Assembly (NCBI GenBank): GCA_028565715.1
Contig: JAOXYC010216461.1
Location: 1-16,527 of the forward strand
Reading direction: 5' to 3'
DNA length: 16,527 nt
Source: Phoronis pallida
Taxonomy: Eukaryota > Phoronida > Phoronidae
Positions 1 through 8,746 of the stretch are shown in pieces (position 1 is the first letter of the stretch; the number at the start of each line of letters is the position of its first letter). Position numbers and translations under genes: made by a program. Below the pieces are notes generated by a model. The model was not told the DNA's origin. It made no database searches and saw only the letters and a program-made list of their open reading frames with translations.

Positions 1-20
1 AAATTCCATCTATTGCATAC

Positions 21-212
21 TCACAATGTCTGCAAGGTTCTTCTTTCACCGGAACTAAATGTAAACTTGATCATGCGTAGTATACCTAGTTCGTCAGGGT
101 TTTCCCGGGGCGATAACAAAATAATAAGTTCATCGATCGCTGTTATCGGATAATTGTAATCATAACGAAACTTGATGTAACATTGGGTAACTAAAACGTT
201 CACCGTAATCAT
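21..212 (-). other. Unassigned open frame ending at a good splice donor
   Basis: On the minus strand a 63-codon frame from an ATG at 212 runs to ACATT|GTGAGT near 26-27, a strong donor match. An in-frame TGA lies just upstream of the ATG. The protein is not recognised. It could be a first coding exon of a gene continuing to the left, or chance. The frame is mixed in composition and not repetitive. Confidence 0.2.
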
Positions 213-1628
213 GTTTGACCTTCAGTGTACTAGCCTGGTTAGAAGACAATGGTTACAGTGAATAATTTGATTTCAGAATATTATTTGTTTTGTGCACATA
301 CATAGATCATTGATACTTTTTAAACTACCAGTCAACAGTTTTGTTATTATAATTATTTTAATGCTATGATTGTTTTTAATGTATAAGCTTATATGTTACG
401 CTCTTTTGAGTTTTTTAAAGTGTGTACCTTGTTTGTAGCCCCTTTTTTATTTCGTACAATTAAGTATCTGTTTCGAAAATATTGTGGAGCTCCTGGGGTG
501 TCAATAGCCACTATATAAATACTAGAATAATGGATCTTATAAACACAAAACGTTCACTGATTTCGGGACCACAGCGACACCTATCGAGTGGAATGAAAAC
601 GACTAATATTTCCAAGCTGATAAGCTGTTGAACTGTTTGTTGAGGCTTGTTGTCATTATAAGAGTAGGCACCCAGCAGCAGGGACCCACGTGAAATATCT
701 ACTTGCCAACAGCTAATTGGATGAAAATGGAATTAAGCTCTGGTTTGGGAACATCTTTGGATGGGTTTGGTATCTCTTCAGTTAAGTGTCACATGAGCAG
801 CTGCTTCAGTCTACTTTTACTTAAGCTGATGGTCTAGTTTAGATAGTACAGTTATCGGTATCTTCATCATTGAATTAGACATTACGCCTATGCTGTGCTG
901 TCTCGAAGATCGATGGGCACTTTTTGTGGGCATGGAATCCAGTGTGTTGACAGTTTTTGTGATGTAACAAAGTCCATATAGCCTGTTGTTAAATCGCATT
1001 GTTTGTTGGCAATCATAACCAGTTTCTTTCTTAAAATATTGCCGAATAGACTATGATGGATAATGGCTTCTGGCATCATAAGTATAGTAATGGACAATGT
1101 GTATGGCGAACAATACTTGAGTGAGACGATTGCAGTTTGGATGTGTATGTAACTTTACCAATCCCATTGTAACAAGGTCTCTGTCAAGTTGGTATTCGAG
1201 AATCACTGCTGACCAATAATTGGCTGCGCCAATGTGTTTGAGGATAAGCAGATGTGTTATATGGAAGGCTTCAAGCGTTGTTTACCCAGAAAATATACCA
1301 CCTGTCTCTATGTAACATTATGCGTTGTTGGAGATCACTTTAGAAAATCGTTGTTCCAGGTTGTAAGGTATCAACAATGCTCGCAGTTCAGGAATCATTT
1401 ATGGTTTGTTGAATGTTGTTGGCAATGACCGATCTCTGATTCTTCAAACTAATGAGGCTATCAGAATCACAGCTTATTTCAGTAATTCGTGCTAAATCAG
1501 TCGTGAATCACAGTGTCTTCGAAGCGTTGTCAGATGTCTCTGTGTAAATAAAGATGAGGGTTGAATCTGTAGGGGTTCCTGGACTTAGTACCAGACTACC
1601 CCATCTCTCTGTGTGTTAGGTTACATCT
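213..1628. other. Intergenic, no gene recognised
   Basis: Only short frames with no family resemblance and no paired splice sites are present. There is some loose internal repetition (TTGTTGGCAAT-type phrases near 1003 and 1417; TCGAAG-type phrases near 903 and 1518), which hints at an old repeat. Confidence 0.4.
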
Positions 1629-1737
1629 ATGAAAATCTATGTTGTTTTTTTCTTCGTCTTTACTTACATTCAAACGCTCATTCCGAGCTTTACTGATTGG
1701 TACGGTGGCCCAAAGGCGTCTCGTCAAAACTTAGGTA

Positions 1738-1836
1738 CCCACGGCAAAACCAAGGAAATCCACAGTAAATTCGAGCAAAACCCATGGCAAAACCAAGCAG
1801 ACTCCCGGCAAACTCGAGCAAACCCACGGCAAAACA
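1738..1836 (+). repeat. 22-bp minisatellite, about 4.5 copies
   Basis: Units begin CCCACGGCAAAACCAAG or the variant CCACAGTAAATTCGAGC and recur every 20-22 bases to CCACGGCAAAACAGG. Two variants alternate. It accounts for the repetitive frame at 1629-1856. Confidence 0.65.
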
Positions 1837-2097
1837 GGTGTTGCTGTCTTTCTTAAGTTCTTTCACGACATTCCAGCTGGATGACTTGATTTGGCTATGC
1901 AGGCATTCTCTTTATATTGTGTTGGTGTTGTCATCAGAGGATTGCTTGTTCAGGTGGTATTTAGTGATTTGCATGGTTTTAACAGATGTAGTCAATCTTT
2001 TAAATTGCAGTCCAAACCCTTCTCTGCTCCTGTAAAGAGCACTGACTGTAACTGGTACTTTTGCAAAATCCACCCCGTTCTAATAAATTTTGAAATG

Positions 2098-2175
2098 AAA
2101 AAAACTCGGCACACGACTGGTAATCGAACCCATGTCCTTCTTATTGCTGGTCAGATACTTTGCCAACCGAATAAT
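2098..2175 (-). mobile_element. tRNA-derived SINE fragment
   Basis: Read on the minus strand, TTGGCAAAGTAT resembles a pol III A box (plus 2153-2164) and GGTTCGATTACC a B box (plus 2119-2130), at tRNA-like spacing. A run of seven T follows on the minus strand (plus 2098-2104), as expected for a pol III stop. The cloverleaf is imperfect, so it is a tRNA-related SINE or pseudogene and not a working tRNA gene. Confidence 0.5.
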
Positions 2176-2411
2176 CTAGCCTTTACTATTTGTTGTGCTA
2201 AATTCAATGCTATACGCCAGTATGTGTCATCACCTATGACTGAGTGGCTGCTGTGATGCACCCTTTCACGCGAGAATTGTGTTTGTTTTAATCCAATTAG
2301 ACCGCGTTTACAGTCTCATAAACTATATTATTATATACCCATGATAGTACGCGCCTTACAATTGGACGAAAGGGATCACGTGCCGGTCATTAAATTTCGA
2401 TAACAGACCGC

Positions 2412-2438
2412 CGGTCGTTACATCGCAGGTAACGACCG
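2412..2438. repeat. Perfect 10-bp hairpin
   Basis: CGGTCGTTAC (2412-2421) and GTAACGACCG (2429-2438) are exact complements around a 7-nt loop. Further CGGTC and GACCG motifs lie on both sides (2384-2411 and 2434-2441). It is probably part of a decayed element. Confidence 0.5.
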
Positions 2439-2461
2439 ACCGCACTATTTCTGTTACTTGT

Positions 2462-2624
2462 TAAATTTTTTCAATCTTGTTAAATTTTTACATTTTGATT
2501 TGTTTGAAAGTTAATACTTATAGTATTACTCGTTATTTGTTACAAATTGTTAAAAACACAAATTGGAGGTTACTTTTTAAATAAATTTTTCAGTCTTATT
2601 AAATTTTTACTGCTTGATTTGTCA
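2462..2624 (+). repeat. Two ~42-bp direct repeats 120 bp apart
   Basis: 2462-2504 and 2582-2622 share TAAATTTTT, a CAATCTT/CAGTCTT block, TAAATTTTTAC and TTGATTTGT. The sequence is AT-rich, but the order of blocks is kept. It is likely a local duplication. Confidence 0.4.
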
Positions 2625-3872
2625 GATTTGGGTATGGCTAGTTGAGTTGGGTATATAATAAATCGGCAAAGCCTCGGGCATTATTTTGGCAGGTATATTC
2701 CGTCGGGGATTTTAAATCCAGTAATTCCTTCAACAGCAGGCATTATTTGTATAACAATAAATGATTTTAAGGGTTGCGACTGACGGAAATTTTATCATCT
2801 CTGTCATTATATACTCCCTTTCCTTGTTTCGATGTACCTTTGTATTTGTAAATGCTTTTAAAGTTTAGATATTATTCATGTCTTGTCAGTATGTCTTTAG
2901 TGGTGGCTAATATGAAAGCGGCATCGGGGCTTTTCTTAGTCCCCAACAAATGCTTGTATTCTTACCTCTTAATATCATGTTTACACCTTCACGAGGTTTT
3001 CGGTTATGCCGAAAGGAGGCGCAGTTGATATGAATGGTTTCCATCATTTATAGTGTTTACATTCATATTCTGCAATAACCATTAGTGTTTGACCTAAATT
3101 ATGACATTGTATTGAAACCTTGGTTTCTAAAACTAAACCTAAGAAGGCAATTGCTTAAATTGAAAACTCAAAAAATAGGCGGTTAGACAAGAAAATAAGA
3201 GACTGGGTTATGACATGTATAGATAACAATGTAATCAATCAGAACAAGGTAACCAGTGTTACCATTGTTAACTTATCAATTGATATCACAGTCGTTCAAA
3301 CCATGTCATGCTATTCCGGCTCTTACGTTGGGAAATTTTACACTCAATACTCGTACGTGGAAAAACCCGATGCCATTTTAGGAGACAACAATGACACTGG
3401 GAAATTCCAATTCATAGTTCGGTGAAGTAATTAATGCTAATGGCGTCTTACATCAACCCCTGTGAGTATTTCTTGTTAATTTTGTACATGTGTTATGTAA
3501 CGGAAACTACGACTTGAATACGTAGCACACCCATTGTTTCCAAACAAAGTTCCATACTACGGATATGGTACGGTAGTAGGCCTATAATGGCGTGCTGTAG
3601 GCCTATGTGGCTTCGGGCCTGGTGCCCTGTTAAGCTATAGGCTACACATTGATCATAAATGCTTGACCATTCTAAAGATTCCTACCCCCGATGTGCATAC
3701 ATGTAGTAGACTAGGTAAGTGGTACATTTGGATGAGATGCATGTACACACTGAAAAAAAATGTTCAGTGCCACCAGTTTTATAATACACTATATTTGACA
3801 TTGTAGCAAGGAAGCACAACACTGATATGAAAACAGCTCGGAAATGTGATTCGTGAGACTTAATTTTAAACA
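2625..3872. other. Non-coding upstream region of gene A
   Basis: This holds the presumed gene A promoter. A 71-codon frame at 3210-3425 is unrecognised. AGGCCTAT-type phrases repeat near 3576-3605. No other gene is supported. Confidence 0.4.
3399..3408 (+). promoter_or_regulatory. Candidate kappaB site upstream of gene A
   Basis: GGGAAATTCC fits the kappaB consensus fully and lies about 465 bp upstream of the gene A start codon. A weaker GGGAAATTTT lies at 3330-3339. A single 10-mer can occur by chance, so this is weaker than the pair near 8516-8614. Confidence 0.3.
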
Positions 3873-6135
3873 ATGGTGAACAGTACATTTCAACAAGTGG
3901 GAAGACTTCTGAAGGAAGAAACCTTCAAAATATCAACACAAGTCGTGGAAAGTGCAAACGACACCTGTATAAGTATACAAAGTGTGGCCCATAGCGAGAC
4001 GGAAATAATTGTTAGAACCATTGTAGAAAACAAGACTGACACAGATGCGAAGTTAAATAAACTCTATGGTTGCCTGGCATTGATCTGTCAAAAATTGTTT
4101 TCATGTACCGATGGACAAATTGGTAGGTTCATTTAACTTAAACTGATGAAATTACAAAACGAGACAAACATTCCCAAGAAAAGTTTCTAAATGTATTTAA
4201 AGAGATGTCAATTTATTTATCCAATACCTAAAATGGTGATATGTTTAAAGTGACACTTGAAATAAGCCCAATCGGGTTGGGTACATCGTATATATTTTAT
4301 TACTATTTCTGATTATGTGTAAATGTACTGAGTCACTATAACAAACATATACTACTCACTACTTTACAAATTGAAACATGCTATTTCGGCAAATTCTGTG
4401 ATTCAGGTATCCCAATATTCAGTTTGCATTGAAACGTTCAAACATTTAATACATGTTTTCACTCGAACACCATTGTTTCTTTTGACCTAGTCATGTTGTT
4501 TATACACGCGAATTACAAAGATACACTTGGTGATGACATGATCAGCATGGAAAAACCCTGACTAAATCAATGCTGAAAATACTTGAGCTGCGTGTGAAAG
4601 GCTGAAATTCGTGTTCAGAATAAACCACTGTTGTCCTGCTGACGGAGCACTTCGAAGAATCAAAAAATTTTAAATCAGTTGTGGAATCGGTGTATCATGA
4701 GTGATCTTAGTAATATCAGAAAACGGATGTGGTCAAATTTGCAAACAGTATTCCAACTATTTCTATTTTCCTCAGATGAGAACGACCTAGGCGAAATCAT
4801 AGGCACAGAACAATTAGAAAATGGAAATGTTGCTGTGATTTTTAAGACCGGGAATAATCAGAGCCAACCCAATAGCAAAAACAAGTCAGGTGTGCAAAAG
4901 ACAATCAAGGTAGGTCATATAAGGCCTCGTGAACAATAATAAGCTTTTGGCTATTTACCAAAAATGTGTCCTTCGCTTGTCATGTTCACATGATAACAGT
5001 TTTTATCACTTACAATTTTGTAACAACAGTACCCTTCTATTCGATGTCGTGACACTATTTAGTAACTTCAAAGCGTTATTACATTGTCTCAATCGAGTTC
5101 TCTAATTGGTGAGGTTATGTGATAAACTGATTCTCAAATTCATGGGAAGTAATAAACCTTTATTGGATTCGATTTTAAAAATCAAAGAACTCGCCAAAGG
5201 CTCGTTCTATGATTTGTCATATCTTATCCAATAAAAGGTCAGTGTTACGTCCCATTCATTGTAAGAATCACTTTTATTATATTACTACTCTTTAATTATG
5301 TTTTCCTCCATCACGTGCAATACGAAATTCTTCTTAAAACGGACGTTACAATACTTTGTCATAACAACAGTGCTTTATTATTTTAAAGGACAAAGTTCTT
5401 AACAAAGTTGGTGACATCTCCAAATTTACCATGCCGTGTCTGCATGCTATGGGTAAGTTTAGGTTGTGTCGTTGATGAGTTACCATTTTTTAGATTGTGT
5501 AATCACCATCGGTGCATTCACAGTGTGTTGACGACACTCTGCTCTACTAAAAAACACATGTTTTAGTGTTTAACGTCTTTTTTTTGGATTGTAAATTATG
5601 TTTGGTTGTGCCGCTGTGAGAATCATCCACTGATAGAGCCCAATGTACTTTTAAGTAAAATTGGGTCGAGCCAACAAACACAAAATAAAAAGATTTCTTC
5701 AAGTAATAACATAAACATGCCTAAGTATTAACCAACCTTGTTTAAGCACAGTCAAGGAGATTATTGCATTCAACCCCTCCGTACATATTAACCATGATTC
5801 GTTTCTGTTATACAGATCCTGAATGCTTGAAGAATTTTTGTCGCTCACGTTTGAACGCCGGTGAGTCCCGATTCATGTGTCCTTCGCTTGGCTGTGATGT
5901 TGAATGGCGTTACGAAGTGATTCGACGTTATTGTAATTTGAAGAAGAACGAGGCCTCCGAGTTCGAAAAGAGAATTTCCATCAACTATGCACAGAAAGCT
6001 TTCAGTGGAGTCATGGAATGTCCAAAATGCAGGTCACTCTGCGTCCGCGATAATCCCAAAGATACGAAAGTAGCCTGTCCGCACTGTGGAAAGCATTTCA
6101 ATTTTGTTAGCCAGCCTAATAGCCGGGAAGAATGA
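3873..6135 (+). CDS. Gene A: diverged RING/IBR-like protein (Ubl-RBR family paralogue), four exons
   Basis: The spliced model joins 3873-4122, 4776-4909, 5389-5452 and 5816-6135. All introns are GT-AG and the phases agree (1, 0, 1), giving 255 aa. The start ATG has A at -3 and G at +4, with an in-frame TAA two codons upstream. Residues 1-128 are unrecognised. From residue 143 the RING half begins with MPCLHAM, then C153, C158, C171 and C176, and a WRYEVIRR stretch. An IBR-like half follows with ECPKCRSLC (about 217-225) and CPHC (237-240). The protein stops 15 residues later, before the remaining IBR cysteines and any RING2. It is a paralogue of gene C (shared MPCxH, the xxIRRY and SxNYA stretches, and CPHC), but the usual Gly of MPCGH is Leu. 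Family knowledge makes it ubiquitin-ligase-like. Activity is doubtful because of the truncation. The structure is well supported; the first exon is less certain because its protein is unrecognised. Confidence 0.8.
5156..5239. repeat. 84-bp palindromic insert in gene A intron 2
   Basis: Outer arms ACCTTTATTGGAT (5156-5168) and ATCCAATAAAAGGT (5226-5239) and inner arms AAATCAAAGAAC (5179-5190) and GTTCTATGATTT (5204-5215) are nested inverted repeats around CTCGCCAAAGGCTCG. It is probably a short fold-back or MITE remnant. No target-site duplication was recognised. Confidence 0.5.
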
Positions 6136-6163
6136 CCACTTTATTTGCAATCCCACTCGTATG

Positions 6164-6244
6164 TCTATCGGGTGACAAAAAACTGTTTTGCTTTGATTTA
6201 CAGGTTTTTAAAAAATGAAGCAGTTTTTTTTGTCACCTGATAGA
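6164..6244 (+). repeat. Inverted repeat (hairpin) in the gene A 3' UTR
   Basis: Bases 6164-6185 (TCTATCGGGTGACAAAAAAC then TG) pair with 6221-6244 (CAGTTTTTTTTGTCACCTGA then TAGA) with one mismatch-type difference and two extra T. The loop is about 35 nt. It begins about 30 bases after the stop codon, so it would be present in the mRNA. It could be a small terminal-inverted-repeat remnant or an RNA stem. Confidence 0.6.
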
Positions 6245-6473
6245 TATAGCTGTCGTTGAAAAATGTATATTTATTTAAAACAGACAAAGTGTTCATTGAA
6301 AAATATTCCATTGCACAACATTTGCTTAATACACAGGTACTTTATAATGCACATCCTCGCAACCAAGAGATTTTTCAGAAGTAATCTGATTCTGTACTTT
6401 TTTTTCATTTGCTCAGCAGCAGTGGCGTCCTCACTTATAAGAAATAACAGTGTATCCCAGTAGTGCTCATTTC

Positions 6474-6479
6474 AATAAA
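6474..6479 (+). terminator. Poly(A) signal of gene A
   Basis: AATAAA lies about 340 bases after the gene A stop codon and is the first such hexamer there, giving a 3' UTR of roughly 350-370 nt. Confidence 0.55.
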
Positions 6480-6747
6480 AACTTGCAAAGGGAACGATAA
6501 AATTTGCAGATTTTAGCTACCATTTGTTGAAAAATGTCACGTTGATCGTCTTTGAGTCATTAAATGTTTAATCAATTCATAATTACTGAATGGCAGAAAC
6601 GTGGTTATATTTCCAATAGATGCAAAAAATAGAAGCTTTTTCATAAAGTGGTGTACTTTTCACATGATTTCTAATATTTTGTCAAATCCTCTTTAAAGCA
6701 ATACCTAAGCGTTAAATAAATAAGATGTTTAAACTATCGAAACCAGA

Positions 6748-6779
6748 CCCCCCCCCCCAAAAAAACAACAAAAAAAAAC
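6748..6779 (+). repeat. Poly-C/poly-A low-complexity tract
   Basis: Eleven C are followed by A-rich sequence. It lies in the spacer between the convergent genes A and B and is prone to sequencing error. Confidence 0.6.
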
Positions 6780-7219
6780 AGTCCGTTGCATTTTTTAAAA
6801 TGGGCGAAGGACTTGTTTGGGGCTATGACTAGTTGTGACGAGGAGAGCACTGCAAACCGGTTTTACAAATTGATTTCAGTTGATGTTTGCCTGTTATGAG
6901 TTCTGGCTGTTATTCAATATGTCTTCATGGTATAAAAGAATGTATATGTATTCAATACCCTTTTGTTCATTTGTAAATGCGTTCTATTGATTGTTATGCG
7001 AAAAAGGAACCCACTGTTTTTTTAAGTATAAATTCATTTCAAACAGTTTTTAAGGAACTTAATAAGTCGTTTCAATTGTATTGTGCTTCAACGACTCAGC
7101 GAATGCCGTGGTAAATCTAATCTCAGGAAATGATCATTAGTTACTAGATTATTGTGATAATTCTGTTTAACCTCAGTGACTGAGTTTGTCTGATGAATAT
7201 GTTATGACTAAGCGAAACA

Positions 7220-7261
7220 TTTATTTTGAAATGATAATTTTATTATATTGTAAATATTTAT
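7220..7261 (-). terminator. Candidate poly(A) signals of gene B
   Basis: Three minus-strand AATAAA hexamers (seen as TTTATT at 7220-7225, 7239-7244 and 7256-7261) lie 310-355 bases beyond the gene B stop. The stretch is very AT-rich and plus-strand AATAAA is also present at about 7266 and 7278, so the choice is uncertain. Confidence 0.35.
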
Positions 7262-7572
7262 TATTCAATAAATGGGAATAAAATGAAATACGAGTGATTC
7301 ATAAAAACACCAAGATTATACAACAATGCGAACAAATCGTGTTATGAGTTGCCTATCATTAGTAACCAAAAAAAGCCAAAATGATAGGATGTAACGAATT
7401 TATGTTTAAACATTTTCTACCCGGCCGCGGGACATATTTCAAAACAGCTTCGGAAACGCTATCCTGGATTTCCAATAAAAATTGCAAGCGGGCCGAAACA
7501 TCGTATCGATTGCTTTTACTACAATGCCAGAATGTATAGGGTTCCCGGCATTGTAAAAGAATATGATCGATT

Positions 7573-8419
7573 TTAGCATGCTTTTGTAACACTAAGCCTT
7601 GCAAGTTTATCATAATGTTTTCTATCTTTAATGAATGTCTCCAACGTTGACTGGTCTGCCGCATTATCGGCTTGCGGGGTTTGTAAAATCGTGTAGAGAC
7701 TATTCAAAACATCTTCTATCCTGTCGGTTGCCTCCCATTGGCCCTCTGAGGTTATTCCCAGACACACGTGACCCCATTCTTGACTAACATTCAAATGATA
7801 GATTGGAGTGATAAGGTTAACTGTGGGAGACTCATATGGGTAGTTCGAAGGCAAAATGATCCGTATCTTGAGTGTTGACCCTGGAAAAAAACAAAAAAGT
7901 AATAAAAAAAAGTGTTTCCCAGTAAACAATATGCTCAATAGCGAAAGCTGGCAAGACCGAGTCAACAATAAGTATTCCTTTAAGTATATTTCGATGTGTG
8001 CATGTGACAAAGAAGTGAATACAATGAAGACAACTCATACATGTATCAAAGACAGATTAAACATGAATGATAAGATTAACCTCACGCCCACGTACCTTCA
8101 TATGGAGTATCTTTAGGGCCAGGCAGGAGCGCCACCCATTGGTGAAGATTATCATCTTCGCTTGTTACTGTTACATCCCATGGTTTGCTTCGTCGAAGGG
8201 CCATAAACTCTTTAGATATCCTGAAAAGATGATTGTTCATTTATGAATTCAGAAATAATTATAAACCCATGTAAAAATGTTAAAAATCAACTTTGAAATC
8301 CGGTGTCTAGTTCTTCAAAATAGCATTTATTTCCCGCTCACTGGCCAACAGTCAATTACTGTTTTTTAAACTCAAGATATATCAATCTATATCTACTTTA
8401 CAAACCTCGAACTGCACAT
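7573..8419 (-). CDS. Gene B: ubiquitin-conjugating enzyme E2 (UBE2L3-like), three exons
   Basis: On the minus strand, exons 8419-8406, 8220-8096 and 7880-7573 splice in frame (phases 2 and 1) to 148 aa, a normal minimal E2 length. The fold landmarks run in order: helix 1 with RISKEF (5-10), PYEG (44-47), LPSNYPYESP (56-65), IYHLN (73-77) in place of the usual HPN, active-site C86 in GHVCLGI, W95, and a C-terminal helix with DRKHYDKLA (132-140). C86 and W95 fall at the same numbers as in human UBE2L3. Gly follows the CL pair where most E2s have Asp and UBE2L3 has Pro. N119 sits where UBE2L3 has His. The E2 would carry ubiquitin or a Ubl as a thioester in cytosol or nucleus. Exon 1 holds only 14 coding bases (MCSS plus two bases) before a weak AG|GTTTGT donor, so the start is the least certain part. 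Exons 2 and 3 are secure. Confidence 0.9.
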
Positions 8420-8515
8420 TGTTTCCAGCAATGCCTTAGCCCTTAAAATAATGTGATATGGTGTCAACGTCTGGTGCTCTGTTGCTTATAACGACTGATT
8501 CAATAACAATGCTCA

Positions 8516-8525
8516 GGGAATTTCC
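8516..8525 (+). promoter_or_regulatory. Candidate NF-kappaB/Rel site 1
   Basis: GGGAATTTCC matches the kappaB consensus GGGRNWYYCC at all positions. It lies about 100 bp upstream of the gene B ATG and about 230 bp upstream of the gene C ATG. The match continues beyond the core to GGGAATTTCCATAAC, nearly the same as the second site. Confidence 0.5.
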
Positions 8526-8604
8526 ATAACTGATGCACTGACAAAAATTTCCAAAGCCGTGCGAGTGTGAAATGGAATGAGTAATTTGGAAATTTTCTGA
8601 TCGA

Positions 8605-8614
8605 GGGAATTTCC
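8605..8614 (+). promoter_or_regulatory. Candidate NF-kappaB/Rel site 2
   Basis: This is a second exact GGGAATTTCC, 89 bp from the first, with matching 3' flank (CATGAC against CATAAC). The shared flank suggests local duplication of the site. It is flanked by TTTGGAAATTTTC on the left and TTGGAAAATTTTC on the right, which are weaker kappaB-like sequences. Confidence 0.5.
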
Positions 8615-8746
8615 ATGACGGTTGGAAAATTTTCAAGCTTAAGAAAGTGTTTGAACTTGTTGTTGGATGTTCTTAGTAGTCGATACAGACGAATCCAAAT
8701 AGGTAAAATCTTAATTAGGTGGTTGTCTGCGGTCTGATTTTAAAAG

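Larger units (their letters stand above)
6480..7572. other. Spacer and 3' flank between convergent genes A and B
   Basis: This is AT-rich with the poly-C tract and the gene B 3' UTR. No coding signal is seen. The minus-strand frame at 7359-7664 is a shadow overlapping gene B's last exon. Confidence 0.5.
8420..8746. promoter_or_regulatory. Probable bidirectional promoter between gene B (E2) and gene C (Ubl-RING/IBR)
   Basis: The 327 bases separate the start codons of two divergently oriented genes with related function. There is no strong coding signal in it. It holds two exact GGGAATTTCC motifs and several related TTTCCAAA/TTTGGAAATTTTC sequences. A TTTTAAAAG stretch lies just before the gene C ATG and an AT-rich TTAAAATAA stretch just before the gene B ATG; neither is a convincing TATA box. 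That it is a promoter follows from the gene layout, not from expression data. Confidence 0.6.

Noticed and set aside
2098-2175. Functional tRNA gene
   Set aside because: The boxes fit, but the acceptor and D arms do not pair well; a SINE is the better reading.
1891-2256. Plus-strand frame of 121 codons
   Set aside because: It runs antisense through the tRNA-like SINE and has no recognisable domain.
7359-7664. Minus-strand frame of 101 codons
   Set aside because: It overlaps the gene B stop in another frame; gene B's frame is the one that shows E2 motifs.
7856-8116. Plus-strand frame of 86 codons
   Set aside because: It is antisense to gene B, across its intron 2 and exon edges.
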